From: Candidatus Omnitrophota bacterium
Lineage (GTDB): Bacteria; Omnitrophota; Gorgyraeia; JABMSB01
NCBI GenBank assembly: GCA_013202205.1
Contig: JABMSB010000081.1
Location: forward strand, 1-35,826
Reading direction: 5' to 3'
DNA: 35,826 nucleotides
Under the pieces are notes generated by a model, which saw only the letters and a program-made list of their open reading frames with translations, did no database searches and was not told the origin of the DNA. The position numbers and the translations under genes were made by a program. Of the stretch, positions 21,115-29,381 are shown in pieces (position 1 is the stretch's first letter; each line of letters opens with the position of its first letter).

Positions 21115-22623
21115 TTATCTTACGCCGGCAGTCTTCTTCGGCGTCTTAGCATTCTCGTATGCTTCCGCCCTGACCTTGTGGTCTACCAGGAATGTCGTAA
21201 ATTGCCATACATCCTCCTGGCTGGGCATGGGGACATCAAACTTAGTAAACTTTGTATTGAGGTTCTTAAGAGGCGTCCAATCTACCGGATCTGAGATAAA
21301 TGGGCTTATGAAAGGCTTGGCTACCTTCAGCACGAATTCATGGTCTAGATCATCCGGCATTATGAATCCTCTTTTCGGGTTTTCGATCATCCACATCGCG
21401 GCTGCTACTACCGATATGGCAACCTGAAGTGTGGTGGCTTGTTGGTGAGGAACGAGCCTGCGCGCTTCGTGTATATCCAGAATGCTGCCGCACCACCAGG
21501 ATTTAAAATCATGGCCCATCAAAAGGACGCCCAGCTCATCGCGGCCGTCTATAATTTCATCGCTCATTATTCTCTGCTTTTCCTGAAGTTTGAATTGCCT
21601 CATCTCAAGCTCGTGGAGTGAATTGATAGCGGCATTGCTGGGGCAATATGCATAGTGGACGGTAGGCCTGTAAACGGCTTTACCGTCTTCCCATACTGTG
21701 AGGCGATCCGATATGCTGAATGCCTCGCCATGCCTTATTACCATACCGGTGATCTCACCACAAGGGACCCAGGACCGCACCCACGTCTTCATGCCGATAG
21801 AACGCAGGCAGATCTGGTTTTGAGGGCCGACATTATGGAAGAAGGCATCTTTTGGGATATAGCGTTCATGCGTTCCCCAGCCCAACTCCGCCGGAGCAAC
21901 ACCTTCTTCAAAGAAACCTTCAATCGACCACGTGTTGACGAATTCATTCACCTCTTTTGGCTTGTCTGTGATCTGGGTGTCACGTTCACTTATATGGATC
22001 GTCTTGACGCCTGTGATTTGGGCCAGCTTTGAGAAGCTTTTATTTTGAAGCGCTTTCTCTAAATCAGCTTTTCTTGGATCATTCGATTTTTCTTTTAAGA
22101 TCTTCTCAGCAATCCCTATCAAAGCGTGTTTTGTAAAATGGGATACGAGGCCGGGATTAGCCCCATGGTCAACTATCGCAGTTGTGCCATTATTATCTCC
22201 CCAACCTTCTATCATCTTGCGCAATTCCATGTGCCTGGTATATAAGGTATACTTGGTAGGGTCATTGCGTTCCGAATCTTTATACGGGTCCCATTCCTCA
22301 ACAGATGTATTTGCATAGAGTATCTGGTTGTCCCTGCACCACCTAAGGATGGAATTACAGTCGATATTCCAGGCAAGGTCTATTATTAAGTCCCCCGGCC
22401 CCACATATTTAGCAAGGAGTGTTTTATAGTTATCCTTGGTTACTCTTTCCATCGTATAATTTACGCCTTTATCCAAGGCATCTTTAACACGAGAGCGGTT
22501 ATCGACAAAATCCATAATGGTGACCCTCTTTGGATCCATGTCGATCAGTTTCAGCACAAGCGGGATCGCGCACTGTGAAACAGAGCCGCACCCTATGATC
22601 AAAAGTCTACCGTTAAACTTCAT
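21115..22623 (-). CDS. hss: Homospermidine synthase
   Basis: A 502-aa NAD-dependent enzyme of the saccharopine dehydrogenase-like fold that joins two putrescines (or putrescine and spermidine) to homospermidine. A Rossmann loop GCGSVSQ is at 11-17; NTSVEEWDPYKD and DHGANPGLVSHF are recognisable Hss stretches, and the mid-protein part WGTHERYIP fits as well. Start: ATG at 22623 after a strong AAGGAGGAAAGG site. It is the first gene of the minus-strand unit hss-decarboxylase-helicase. Homospermidine replaces spermidine in several lineages (family knowledge); no spermidine synthase is present here. Confidence 0.9.
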   Translation of the reverse strand: MKFNGRLLIIGCGSVSQCAIPLVLKLIDMDPKRVTIMDFVDNRSRVKDALDKGVNYTMERVTKDNYKTLLAKYVGPGDLIIDLAWNIDCNSILRWCRDNQILYANTSVEEWDPYKDSERNDPTKYTLYTRHMELRKMIEGWGDNNGTTAIVDHGANPGLVSHFTKHALIGIAEKILKEKSNDPRKADLEKALQNKSFSKLAQITGVKTIHISERDTQITDKPKEVNEFVNTWSIEGFFEEGVAPAELGWGTHERYIPKDAFFHNVGPQNQICLRSIGMKTWVRSWVPCGEITGMVIRHGEAFSISDRLTVWEDGKAVYRPTVHYAYCPSNAAINSLHELEMRQFKLQEKQRIMSDEIIDGRDELGVLLMGHDFKSWWCGSILDIHEARRLVPHQQATTLQVAISVVAAAMWMIENPKRGFIMPDDLDHEFVLKVAKPFISPFISDPVDWTPLKNLNTKFTKFDVPMPSQEDVWQFTTFLVDHKVRAEAYENAKTPKKTAGVR

Positions 22624-22685
22624 TAGCCTTTCCTCCTTAGCCTGTTAAGCCCACCCCTGGTTGTTGACGGATTAATAACAGATGT

Positions 22686-22715
22686 ATTATAGCACCATTT
22701 TTTTATTTTTGTAAA
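22686..22715 (-). promoter_or_regulatory. Promoter of the polyamine operon (minus strand)
   Basis: On the minus strand TTTACA (22715-22710), 18-bp spacer and TATAAT (22691-22686), about 63 bp before the hss start. It is divergent to the DUF456 gene promoter. Confidence 0.6.
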
Positions 22716-22723
22716 TAAAAATC

Positions 22724-22741
22724 GTGGTATAATAGTACCAC
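22724..22741 (+). promoter_or_regulatory. Dyad GTGGTA-N6-TACCAC over a -10 box
   Basis: A perfect 6-bp inverted repeat with a 6-base centre. The plus-strand TATAAT (22728-22733), with an extended -10 TGG, lies inside it. It could be an operator for the DUF456 gene, and it lies close to the divergent polyamine promoter. No clear -35 box is present for the plus strand. Confidence 0.4.
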
Positions 22742-22782
22742 AAAAGAGAGTATAAATGAATAAAAATATATAGGAGGGAATT

Positions 22783-23289
22783 ATGGAGATCCTGGCACTT
22801 TCGATTCTGGTACTATTTAGCCTGATAGGCTTTGCCGCTATCTTCTTTACTACGTTCGGCACATTGATAATCTTAATAGGCGCTATCCTGTATGCTCTGA
22901 TGACCGGTTTTTCTGTTTTGTCGATAAAGGCCCTTGCGGTTCTTGCGACACTATATTTTGTCGGCGAGGTGCTGGAGTATATCCTCATCATAACCGGGGC
23001 TAAGAAACTGGGCGCTTCCAATGCCGCTGTTGTCGGAGCAATTATAGGCGGCATAATCGGTGCCCTGTTGGGTGTGGGGTTTTTCGGCATAGGGCTTATC
23101 CTCGGCACATTCTTAGGTATATTTGGCGGGGCATTCTTAGTCGAGCTTATCCTGCAGAAGGATCTTGTAAAATCCCTTAAGGCCGGTGCCGGAGGTGTCT
23201 TGGGTCGGATGGGTTCGATAATAGCCAAGATTGTAATAGCCATAATAATGCTCTCGATCATGGTTCCTAGGGTGATCGGCAGCATGTAA
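22783..23289 (+). CDS. DUF456 membrane protein
   Basis: A 168-aa protein with about four or five transmembrane segments (around 4-40, 45-70, 80-110, 112-125 and 145-162), many glycines in the third and fourth (GAIIGGIIGALLGVGFFGIG), and only a short cytoplasmic loop QKDLVKSLKAGAG. It matches the DUF456 family (PF04306), whose role is not known. The ribosome site is AGGAGGGAA. The next gene starts 16 bp later and is probably co-transcribed, though the two families are not usually linked. Confidence 0.85.
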   Translation: MEILALSILVLFSLIGFAAIFFTTFGTLIILIGAILYALMTGFSVLSIKALAVLATLYFVGEVLEYILIITGAKKLGASNAAVVGAIIGGIIGALLGVGFFGIGLILGTFLGIFGGAFLVELILQKDLVKSLKAGAGGVLGRMGSIIAKIVIAIIMLSIMVPRVIGSM

Positions 23290-23305
23290 GAAGAGGTTTT
23301 AGACA

Positions 23306-23809
23306 ATGGGTTATGAGGTTGCTGTCTCAAAGGCGTGGGCAGGATTAGAAGGTGTTGCACAAGAGAAGAACTATTCGATAAAATTCCTTGGTGATGAGTA
23401 TGCTGTTGATCTACCGAAGAGATCGATCTTTTCCACATCGTGTAATGTGCCTGCCAAGACCCAGTTCGTTGTTCTGATACTCCACTATCTCACCCAGAAA
23501 ATCAAGGGCCTTCCTCGCGTAAAAGGCGAATGGATATCTTTCAAAGAGCTCGACGGTGGTCAGGCCTATTATTCCGTCTTCAAAAAACGCGTACTTGAGC
23601 GCATTGCAAAGAAATATGAAAAGATCCAATCTGATGATTCCGAGAAGGTCTTAGATGTTTTCGAGGGCGTGCCTATCCTGGTGAGGTTTTGGAAAGGCGA
23701 TGATGAGTTCGGGCCTGAGGCAAACGTCCTCTTCGACAAGAGCATTCCGGATATCTTCTGTACAGAAGATATAGTCGTTTTGGCTGAGTGTATTGCAGGT
23801 TTGTTGTGA
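23306..23809 (+). CDS. DUF3786 protein
   Basis: A 167-aa soluble protein with family hallmarks: LHYLTQKIKGLPRVKGEWI, SFKELDGGQAYYSVFKKR, and RFWKGDDEFGPEANVLFD followed by CTEDIVVLAE. This is the DUF3786 family (PF12654), found in anaerobes, often near corrinoid or acetyl-CoA pathway genes (family knowledge, from memory). None of those genes lie in the window. No cofactor site is obvious. It is 16 bp after the DUF456 gene; the AAGAGG site is weak. Confidence 0.85.
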   Translation: MGYEVAVSKAWAGLEGVAQEKNYSIKFLGDEYAVDLPKRSIFSTSCNVPAKTQFVVLILHYLTQKIKGLPRVKGEWISFKELDGGQAYYSVFKKRVLERIAKKYEKIQSDDSEKVLDVFEGVPILVRFWKGDDEFGPEANVLFDKSIPDIFCTEDIVVLAECIAGLL

Positions 23810-23816
23810 TTTTAGC

Positions 23817-23845
23817 TTGACACGGGTTGTATATCATAATAATAT
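23817..23845 (+). promoter_or_regulatory. Possible promoter upstream of the signalling genes
   Basis: TTGACA (23817-23822), 17-bp spacer, TAATAT (23840-23845). A separate TATAAT lies at 23867-23872 without a good -35 box. The leader to 23967 is about 115 bases with no clear hairpin. Confidence 0.45.
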
Positions 23846-23966
23846 AAGGAAGATAAAAATAGGGAATATAATACTGTTAGTACGCACAGCTTATTAGGGC
23901 TATTATCTCTATTTCAAAGGTAATAATTTTCTCGTAAAATCAGCATAATCTTCGGAGGTAACTCGT

Positions 23967-24212
23967 ATGGAGAAAAAGAATAAAAAACCACAGAGATTAA
24001 AGTCCGATTTAATCTCGACCCTTTCCCACGAGTTGCGCACGCCATTGTCTGTTATAAAAGAAGGGATTTCCCTTCTCCTGGATGAAGTGCCAGGGAAAAT
24101 AAATGGTGATCAGAAGAGGATTCTAGAGATGACCAAGAATAATACGGACAGGTTGGTACAGGCTATAACTGACTTCTCGAAAGCTTGCCAGGAAGATGAC
24201 ATTGCGAAATAG
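23967..24212 (+). CDS. HisKA-only protein: phosphoacceptor domain without kinase domain
   Basis: An 81-aa protein consisting of one histidine-kinase dimerisation domain. The H-box is STLSHELRTPLSVI with the phosphoacceptor H21. The second helix ends at about 75, then an acidic tail; no HATPase domain follows and no N-terminal sensor precedes. A GGAGGT ribosome site supports a real start, so the short form is not a cut gene end. It may be a stand-alone phosphotransfer or dimer-blocking protein for a separate kinase; or a remnant of a larger kinase. Two receiver proteins follow within 10 bp and 3 bp. Confidence 0.75.
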   Translation: MEKKNKKPQRLKSDLISTLSHELRTPLSVIKEGISLLLDEVPGKINGDQKRILEMTKNNTDRLVQAITDFSKACQEDDIAK

Positions 24213-24221
24213 GGGGTTGGC

Positions 24222-24605
24222 GTGGACAAGAAGATACTTTTAGTAGATGATGAGTTGGACTTTCTAGAGATTATGAAACACCGAATAGAGTACTGGGGTT
24301 ATGAGGCAATCACCGCCTCCAATGGCGAGGATGCCATAAGAGCTTTTAAGGATAAGGGTCCAGATGCTATAATATTGGACTATGTTATGCCTGATATTAA
24401 TGGGATAGATCTTTTAAAGAAGATCAGGGGTATTAATAAAAAAATCCCCGTGATAATGTTTACAGCAAAACCTGAATTTGAGGCTATTAGAAATTCAGAA
24501 AAACTGAACATTTCGGCTTTCATTCCAAAATTAAGCCCATTAGTAGATACTCAGGCGAGTTTGAAGAAGGTACTGTATATGGTGTTTAAGAAAAAGGGAG
24601 ATTGA
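24222..24605 (+). CDS. Response regulator, receiver domain only
   Basis: A 127-aa single receiver domain with GTG start (24222). Acidic pair D9/D10 in LLVDDE, phosphoacceptor D53 in ILDYVMPD, T81 in MFTAKP and K103 in FIPKLSP. Without an output domain it must act through protein contact, like CheY-type or Spo0F-type proteins. It stands between the HisKA-only gene and a second receiver gene in front of pilB, so it probably takes part in a relay that tunes pilus assembly. Confidence 0.9.
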   Translation: MDKKILLVDDELDFLEIMKHRIEYWGYEAITASNGEDAIRAFKDKGPDAIILDYVMPDINGIDLLKKIRGINKKIPVIMFTAKPEFEAIRNSEKLNISAFIPKLSPLVDTQASLKKVLYMVFKKKGD

Positions 24606-24607
24606 AG

Positions 24608-24979
24608 ATGGCTAAAAAGAGAATATTGCTTGTCGATGACGAGAAGGACCTGATTGAGACGCTGGCCTTTAGGTTGGAGGCAAACGAGTATGAGGTCTTG
24701 AAGGCCTATGACGGCCAGGAAGGGCTCGATAAGGCGCGCAAGGAGAAGCCCGATCTGATCATACTCGATCTGATGCTGCCCAAGATGGATGGTTACAAAG
24801 TTTGCCGGATGCTGAAGTTTGATGAAAAATATAAGCAGATCCCGATAATCATGTTTACCGCGCGCGCGCAGGACTCTGACAAGAAGATGGGTGAAGAAGT
24901 AGGCGCGGATGGTTACATCACCAAGCCCTTTGACCCGAAGGCGCTGCTTGATAAGATCAAGGAATTGCTGGGAGAATAA
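24608..24979 (+). CDS. Response regulator, receiver domain only (second)
   Basis: A 123-aa receiver domain with a PilH/CheY-like look. Acidic D10/D11 in LLVDDE, phosphoacceptor D54 in ILDLMLPKMDG, T84 in FTARAQ, K106 in YITKPFDPKALL. The start at ATG 24608 is preferred to a TTG six bases upstream; a GGGAG lies nearby. It ends 9-12 bases before pilB with an AGGAG site between, so it is very probably co-transcribed with the pilus operon. It differs from the first receiver by an intact KPF motif. Confidence 0.92.
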   Translation: MAKKRILLVDDEKDLIETLAFRLEANEYEVLKAYDGQEGLDKARKEKPDLIILDLMLPKMDGYKVCRMLKFDEKYKQIPIIMFTARAQDSDKKMGEEVGADGYITKPFDPKALLDKIKELLGE

Positions 24980-24991
24980 GAGGAGAAGATG

Positions 24992-26665
24992 ATGGCAAGA
25001 CGACAGGATACAATAGAGTTGGTAATTAAAAAAGGGTTGATTACACAAGATCAGCTTGAGAGGGCTAGAACTGAGGTTAAAAAGACCGGCTTGCCCTTGC
25101 GCAAGGCGCTGGAGAAGCTAGGGTTTATCACTGAGGAGCAGATTGCCAATACCGTTGCCGATGCCCTTGGTGTTACATATATGAATCTGACAGATTATAT
25201 GATAGACCCTGAAGTGATAAAGCTTGTTCCGGAGGCTGTGGCAAAGAAGTACAAGGCCGTCCCTCTATTTAAGATTGCATCTACGCTTACCCTGGCCATG
25301 GTCGACCCACAGGATATACTGGCGATCGATGAGATAAGACGGAAATCTAAGGCGGACTCGATAGATGTCGTATTGGCGAGCGAAGAAGGTATTCAGAAGG
25401 CCCTGGACGCTTACTATGGGGCGATGGGTACGGTCGAGGAGCTGGTCAAGGGCATAGATAAGGCGAAGTTTGATGCGAAGGGCGCCGCAGGGGCCGAGGA
25501 GATGGCAGGTGAGGCCCCCGTGATAAGATTGGTCAACCTGATGATCAACCAGGCTATCAAGGATAAGGCGTCTGACATACACATTGAACCGAATGATGAT
25601 GCGGTAAGGATAAGATATAGGATCGACGGTATTTTGCATGAGATAAATACGATGCCAAAACACCTGCAGAGCGTAGTTATATCGCGCGTGAAGATCCTGG
25701 CAAAGATGGACATAGCCGAGCAGAGAAAGCCCCAGGACGGCAGGATCAGGATAAAGAAAGAAGACAGGGATGTCGATATAAGGGTATCGAGTTTTCCGAC
25801 GGTGCACGGTGAAAATATCGTAATGAGGCTGCTCGATAAATTGACCGCCCTGTTGGGACTGGCTGAACTTGGGCTCTCCAAGGAGGACCTGAAAAAATTC
25901 GATAAACTTATACGCTATCCCAACGGAATTATATTGGTTACGGGACCGACCGGCAGCGGTAAGACGACCAGCCTCTACGCGGCGCTCTCGACGATCAATT
26001 CGATGGAGAAGAATATAATCACTATCGAAGATCCGGTCGAATATGAATTGCCGCTTATAAGGCAGACGGCCGTCAACCAGAAGGCGGGGTTGACGTTTGC
26101 GACAGGCTTCAGGTCCATCTTAAGGCAAGACCCGGATATCGTTATGGTCGGTGAAATTCGCGACAAGGAGACGGCCGATATCGCCATCCAGGCATCTATG
26201 ACAGGACACCTTGTCTTCTCCACACTCCACACAAATGACGCAGCAAGTGCGCTGTCGCGCCTGATCGATATGGGGGTCGAGCCGTTTCTTATCTCGAGCT
26301 CTATAATGGGTGTTATGGCACAGAGGCTCGTTAGAGTGATATGTCCTAAATGTAAAGAGAAGCATACTCCCAGTGATGAAGCCCTAAAAGATCTTGGCCT
26401 TTCGGTACCGGTAGATTTTTATAAGGGAAAAGGGTGTGGAAAATGTAAAAAGACAGGTTTCGCCGGCAGGGTCGGCATATATGAGTTATTGATATTGGAT
26501 GACGAAATCAAGAAGATGGTAGTTGCCAAGGCCTCATCCGATGACATAAAGAAGAAGGCCGCCTCAAAAGGCATGACCACCTTATTTACAGATGGCCTTG
26601 CAAAGGCCAAAGAGGGTATTACCACGGTCGAAGAGGTCCTCAGGGCGAGCAGAACCGAATCATAG
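24992..26665 (+). CDS. pilB: Type IV pilus/type II secretion assembly ATPase (PilB/GspE)
   Basis: A 557-aa hexameric ATPase that powers pilin polymerisation. The N-terminal MshEN/GspE-N domain (about 15-145) includes LITQDQLERAR and LGVTYMNLTDY; it can bind cyclic di-GMP in related MshE proteins. The motor has Walker A GPTGSGKTTS (about 318-327), the Asp box IITIEDPVEYE, Walker B DPDIVMVGEIRD and the His box FSTLHTND, then the zinc tetracysteine CPKCKEKH ... CGKCKKTGF. ATG at 24992 is favoured over 24989, as it lies 6 bases from AGGAG. The gene is followed by pilC after about 100 bp. Confidence 0.93.
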   Translation: MARRQDTIELVIKKGLITQDQLERARTEVKKTGLPLRKALEKLGFITEEQIANTVADALGVTYMNLTDYMIDPEVIKLVPEAVAKKYKAVPLFKIASTLTLAMVDPQDILAIDEIRRKSKADSIDVVLASEEGIQKALDAYYGAMGTVEELVKGIDKAKFDAKGAAGAEEMAGEAPVIRLVNLMINQAIKDKASDIHIEPNDDAVRIRYRIDGILHEINTMPKHLQSVVISRVKILAKMDIAEQRKPQDGRIRIKKEDRDVDIRVSSFPTVHGENIVMRLLDKLTALLGLAELGLSKEDLKKFDKLIRYPNGIILVTGPTGSGKTTSLYAALSTINSMEKNIITIEDPVEYELPLIRQTAVNQKAGLTFATGFRSILRQDPDIVMVGEIRDKETADIAIQASMTGHLVFSTLHTNDAASALSRLIDMGVEPFLISSSIMGVMAQRLVRVICPKCKEKHTPSDEALKDLGLSVPVDFYKGKGCGKCKKTGFAGRVGIYELLILDDEIKKMVVAKASSDDIKKKAASKGMTTLFTDGLAKAKEGITTVEEVLRASRTES

Positions 26666-26767
26666 CACCAATAGTTACCCACCGTTTTTAAAATTTCCTT
26701 GCATTTTCATCGATTTTAGTATAATAATATTAGATGGATATTCCCATATAATATTAAAGGGGTTATA

Positions 26768-27982
26768 TTGTCTATATTTGTATATAAAGCCAGGGATAAA
26801 TTCGGAAAACTTGCCAAAGGCACTTTAGAAGCGGAAGATCGCGAGGCTGCCGGGTCTAAATTAAAGGCGATGGGCTATACTCCAATCTCGGTTAAGGTCA
26901 AGAAGGGTGGAGTATGGCTCCCCAATATCTTTGCCAGATTTCAGACGGTCAAGTTTTCAGATCTCAATATGTTTACAAGGCAGCTTGTAACCCTGCAGAG
27001 GGCCGGGCTGCCGCTTCTTACAAGTCTCACTTCTATAAAAGAACAGACGACCAGCCCTGTCTTAAAGGCAGCCTTAAGCCGTACCGTCGCGGATATTGAA
27101 GGTGGCAGCCACTTATCAGAAGCACTGGCCAAGCATCCCAATGTATTCAATGAACTATATGTCAATATGGTCAAGGCGGGAGAAGCCGGCGGTATGCTCG
27201 ATGAGGTTTTAGAGCGTCTCGCGATCCTGGGTGAACATGAAGAGAATACCAGGGAGAAGATAAAGACGGCAACGCGGTACCCAATAATGGTGGTAATCGC
27301 CCTGGCAATAGGCTTTCTGATATTAACGATATTTGTTATACCGCGATTTGCCAATATATTTGCGAAGTTTGACACGGCGCTTCCTTTGCCGACGAGAGTG
27401 CTCATATGGTTGAACTACGCTATAATAAACTACTGGTGGGCTACCTTGATTGCGGTAACCCTTCTTGTCGGTGGATTTAAAAAATTCATAACGACGAATG
27501 CAGGAAGGCTCTGGTGGGATGGTATGAAGCTGAAATTTCCTGTCTTTGGCCCTCTCTTTATAAAGATCGCCATGTCCAGATTTTCACGCATAACGGGTAC
27601 GCTCGCAAGGAGCGGAGTGCCCATACTGCAGGTACTCGATCTCGTCTCAAGGGGTGTGGGGAATGTCGTCATATCCAGGACGATCGAGATGATACGCGAC
27701 AACGTAAATGAGGGCAAGGGGATGTCTGAGCCGATGAAGATAAGCGGGATGTTCCCTCCGATAGTAGTGCAGATGGTCGCAGCCGGTGAGCAGACGGGTA
27801 AACTCGACGAACTTCTTTTGCATGTCTCCGATTATTACGATGCCCAGACTGAACATACGATAAATAACCTCACCGTGTTGATAGAACCGATGCTCATATT
27901 AGTCTTAGGGGGCGGAGTCTTATTTATGGCCCTGGGTATCTTTCTGCCGATGTGGAATTTGATGCAGTTATTCAGAGGATGA
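26768..27982 (+). CDS. pilC: Pilus/secretion inner-membrane platform protein (PilC/GspF)
   Basis: A 404-aa platform protein, read from TTG at 26768 with AAAGGGG upstream. The N-terminus MSIFVYKARDKFGKLAKG is typical of GspF. Two T2SSF helical domains (about 68-190 and 270-395) hold the repeated motif LTSLTSI...LSEALAKHPNVFNELYVNMVKAGEAGG and VLDLV...MFPPIVVQMVAAGEQTG. Membrane segments lie near 170-195, 220-240 and 375-400. It contacts PilB and the PilMNO complex. Its stop overlaps the next start (ATGA). A weak -10 TATAAT (26720-26725) lies in the gap before it. Confidence 0.92.
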   Translation: MSIFVYKARDKFGKLAKGTLEAEDREAAGSKLKAMGYTPISVKVKKGGVWLPNIFARFQTVKFSDLNMFTRQLVTLQRAGLPLLTSLTSIKEQTTSPVLKAALSRTVADIEGGSHLSEALAKHPNVFNELYVNMVKAGEAGGMLDEVLERLAILGEHEENTREKIKTATRYPIMVVIALAIGFLILTIFVIPRFANIFAKFDTALPLPTRVLIWLNYAIINYWWATLIAVTLLVGGFKKFITTNAGRLWWDGMKLKFPVFGPLFIKIAMSRFSRITGTLARSGVPILQVLDLVSRGVGNVVISRTIEMIRDNVNEGKGMSEPMKISGMFPPIVVQMVAAGEQTGKLDELLLHVSDYYDAQTEHTINNLTVLIEPMLILVLGGGVLFMALGIFLPMWNLMQLFRG

Positions 27983-28374
27983 GACTGATAAATAAAAGAG
28001 GGCTGACGTTACTGGAGTTGGCTTTTACCTTGACGATCATAGGCCTCTTCTGCGGCCTCTTGATGGTACTGATCTGGAAGACGACGATCGTAGGTAAGGA
28101 AGAAGCCCTGAGAATCGAATTGAAGAATCTCCGGATATCACTCGTCTTGCACAAAGCAACAAGGAAGGAATATCCAGAAGACCTAAAAATTTTTCTTCAT
28201 ACGAAATATAATAAACCGATGGGTTCTGATGAGGTTCTCTACGGGGAGGAATTCTTAAGCTCAGTAGGAAGGGATGAGGCAGGATGTCTGGTAGACCCAT
28301 TTGACAATAGATTCTATTATGACCCGAAGAAGGGGACGATAAATTCAGCAACAAAAGGGTATGAGAATTGGTGA
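27979..28374 (+). CDS. Pseudopilin, GspG-like with degenerate cleavage context
   Basis: A 131-aa minor pilin. The prepilin signal is short (MRLINKRG) and the mature end reads LTLLELAFTLTIIGLF: Gly at -1, Glu at +5, and Leu at +1 in place of Phe. After the hydrophobic helix (about 9-35) comes a helical spine, and the C-terminal part, LVDPFDNRFYYDPKKG, resembles the GspG calcium/WGxPY-like loop. The start ATG at 27979 overlaps the pilC stop, so the earlier ATG at 27952 is not used. Probably cleaved by PilD, which is not in the window. Confidence 0.82.
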   Translation: MRLINKRGLTLLELAFTLTIIGLFCGLLMVLIWKTTIVGKEEALRIELKNLRISLVLHKATRKEYPEDLKIFLHTKYNKPMGSDEVLYGEEFLSSVGRDEAGCLVDPFDNRFYYDPKKGTINSATKGYENW

Positions 28375-28418
28375 AAAATCACCCAAATTTTAAGCTACAA
28401 AAAAAGAAAGGGGGCAAG

Positions 28419-28787
28419 ATGCAAGGAAATAAAGGTTTTACGCTTATTGAGCTCGTTATGATCATCGTAATACTCGGTATTTTGGCAGCCGTGGCCGTTC
28501 CGAAATACTATAGCTTAGTAAGCGACGCTAATACTGCTGCTGAGAAAGGTGTTGTCGGAGGTGTGAGAGCAGGTATCCATACCTATTATGCAGAGAACAA
28601 AACGTGGCCGACTACCCTCGACAGCGCGACCGATGGGGCCGCTACCGAATCTAATGCTTTCTTTGATACTGTATTGGCACAAGGCGGTATAACCGCGGAC
28701 TGGACAAAGGCCAGCGCTGTTTACACCGGTCCGGCCAGCAATGCCTACACATATGACAGTTCCGACGGCTCGTTTCTCGTAGAGTAG
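28419..28787 (+). CDS. Major-type pilin/pseudopilin (class III signal)
   Basis: A 122-aa pilin. Signal MQGNKG is followed by FTLIELVMIIVILGILAA, with Gly -1, Phe +1, Glu +5. The hydrophobic N-terminal helix runs about 7-30, then a helix (TAAEKGVVGGVRAGIHTYYAEN) and a small variable domain rich in Ala, Thr, Asp, ending in YDSSDGSFLVE. The ATG at 28419 has a GGGGG site; the track frame from 28368 (GTG) is not needed. It has the best match to consensus of the pilins here, so it may be the main subunit. It is followed by three more minor pseudopilins. Confidence 0.88.
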   Translation: MQGNKGFTLIELVMIIVILGILAAVAVPKYYSLVSDANTAAEKGVVGGVRAGIHTYYAENKTWPTTLDSATDGAATESNAFFDTVLAQGGITADWTKASAVYTGPASNAYTYDSSDGSFLVE

Positions 28788-28799
28788 CAGTACACCAAT

Positions 28800-29381
28800 A
28801 TGCTAAAAATAGGATTTATCCCACTAGGGGCTAGGCGATTCCGGAGGCATGATTTGTCTCTGGCGGGTTTTACTCTAATTGAGCTTCTTATGGTTATGGC
28901 CATTATTGCCGTGTTGGCTTTCGTGGCAGCGGCGATGATGGTTGATATGCCAACAATGCGCCTCGATATGGCAACGAGGAAGATCCAGTCAGATATACGA
29001 TATGCTCAATCACTGGCAATAAGTACTCAGGGATGGACCGGAATTCTCTTTAGCGCAGCCAACGACAACTATATAGTCTATACCGATGGCACCGGAGCTA
29101 CGCCGGCGGGTTGGGCAGTGGCGACGGATCCCAGGACCAGAGGGAATTATACGGTTCAATTAAACGCCAACGAGTTTGAAGATGTAGATATAACGATAGT
29201 CTCATTCAACACCATCAACTTTGGCTTGATCTTTGACAAGTGGGGTAATCCGTATGGTTATAACATCGGTGCAGGGACTTATTCTGCCCTGGCCAACCCC
29301 GCCGGAGTAAGGCTCAGTGATGGTACAGATACGACGGATGTCAGGGTGGAAAGAGGCACAGGCCGGGCATATATCTTATGA
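28800..29381 (+). CDS. Minor pseudopilin, GspH/FimT-like
   Basis: A 193-aa pseudopilin with a long leader (about 22 residues ending SLAG) and the class III site GFTLIELLMVMAIIAVL. Glu +5 is present. The mature part shows IRYAQSLAISTQGWTGI, typical of GspH/FimT, then a beta-rich globular region. The N-terminal leader is long and basic (RRFRRHD). The stop overlaps the next start (ATGATG at 29378). No strong ribosome site was seen. Confidence 0.85.
   Translation: MLKIGFIPLGARRFRRHDLSLAGFTLIELLMVMAIIAVLAFVAAAMMVDMPTMRLDMATRKIQSDIRYAQSLAISTQGWTGILFSAANDNYIVYTDGTGATPAGWAVATDPRTRGNYTVQLNANEFEDVDITIVSFNTINFGLIFDKWGNPYGYNIGAGTYSALANPAGVRLSDGTDTTDVRVERGTGRAYIL

Noticed and set aside
22623-23438. 271-aa minus-strand frame opposite the DUF456 gene
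   Set aside because: Low-complexity antisense translation of a membrane protein gene; the plus-strand frame matches a known family.
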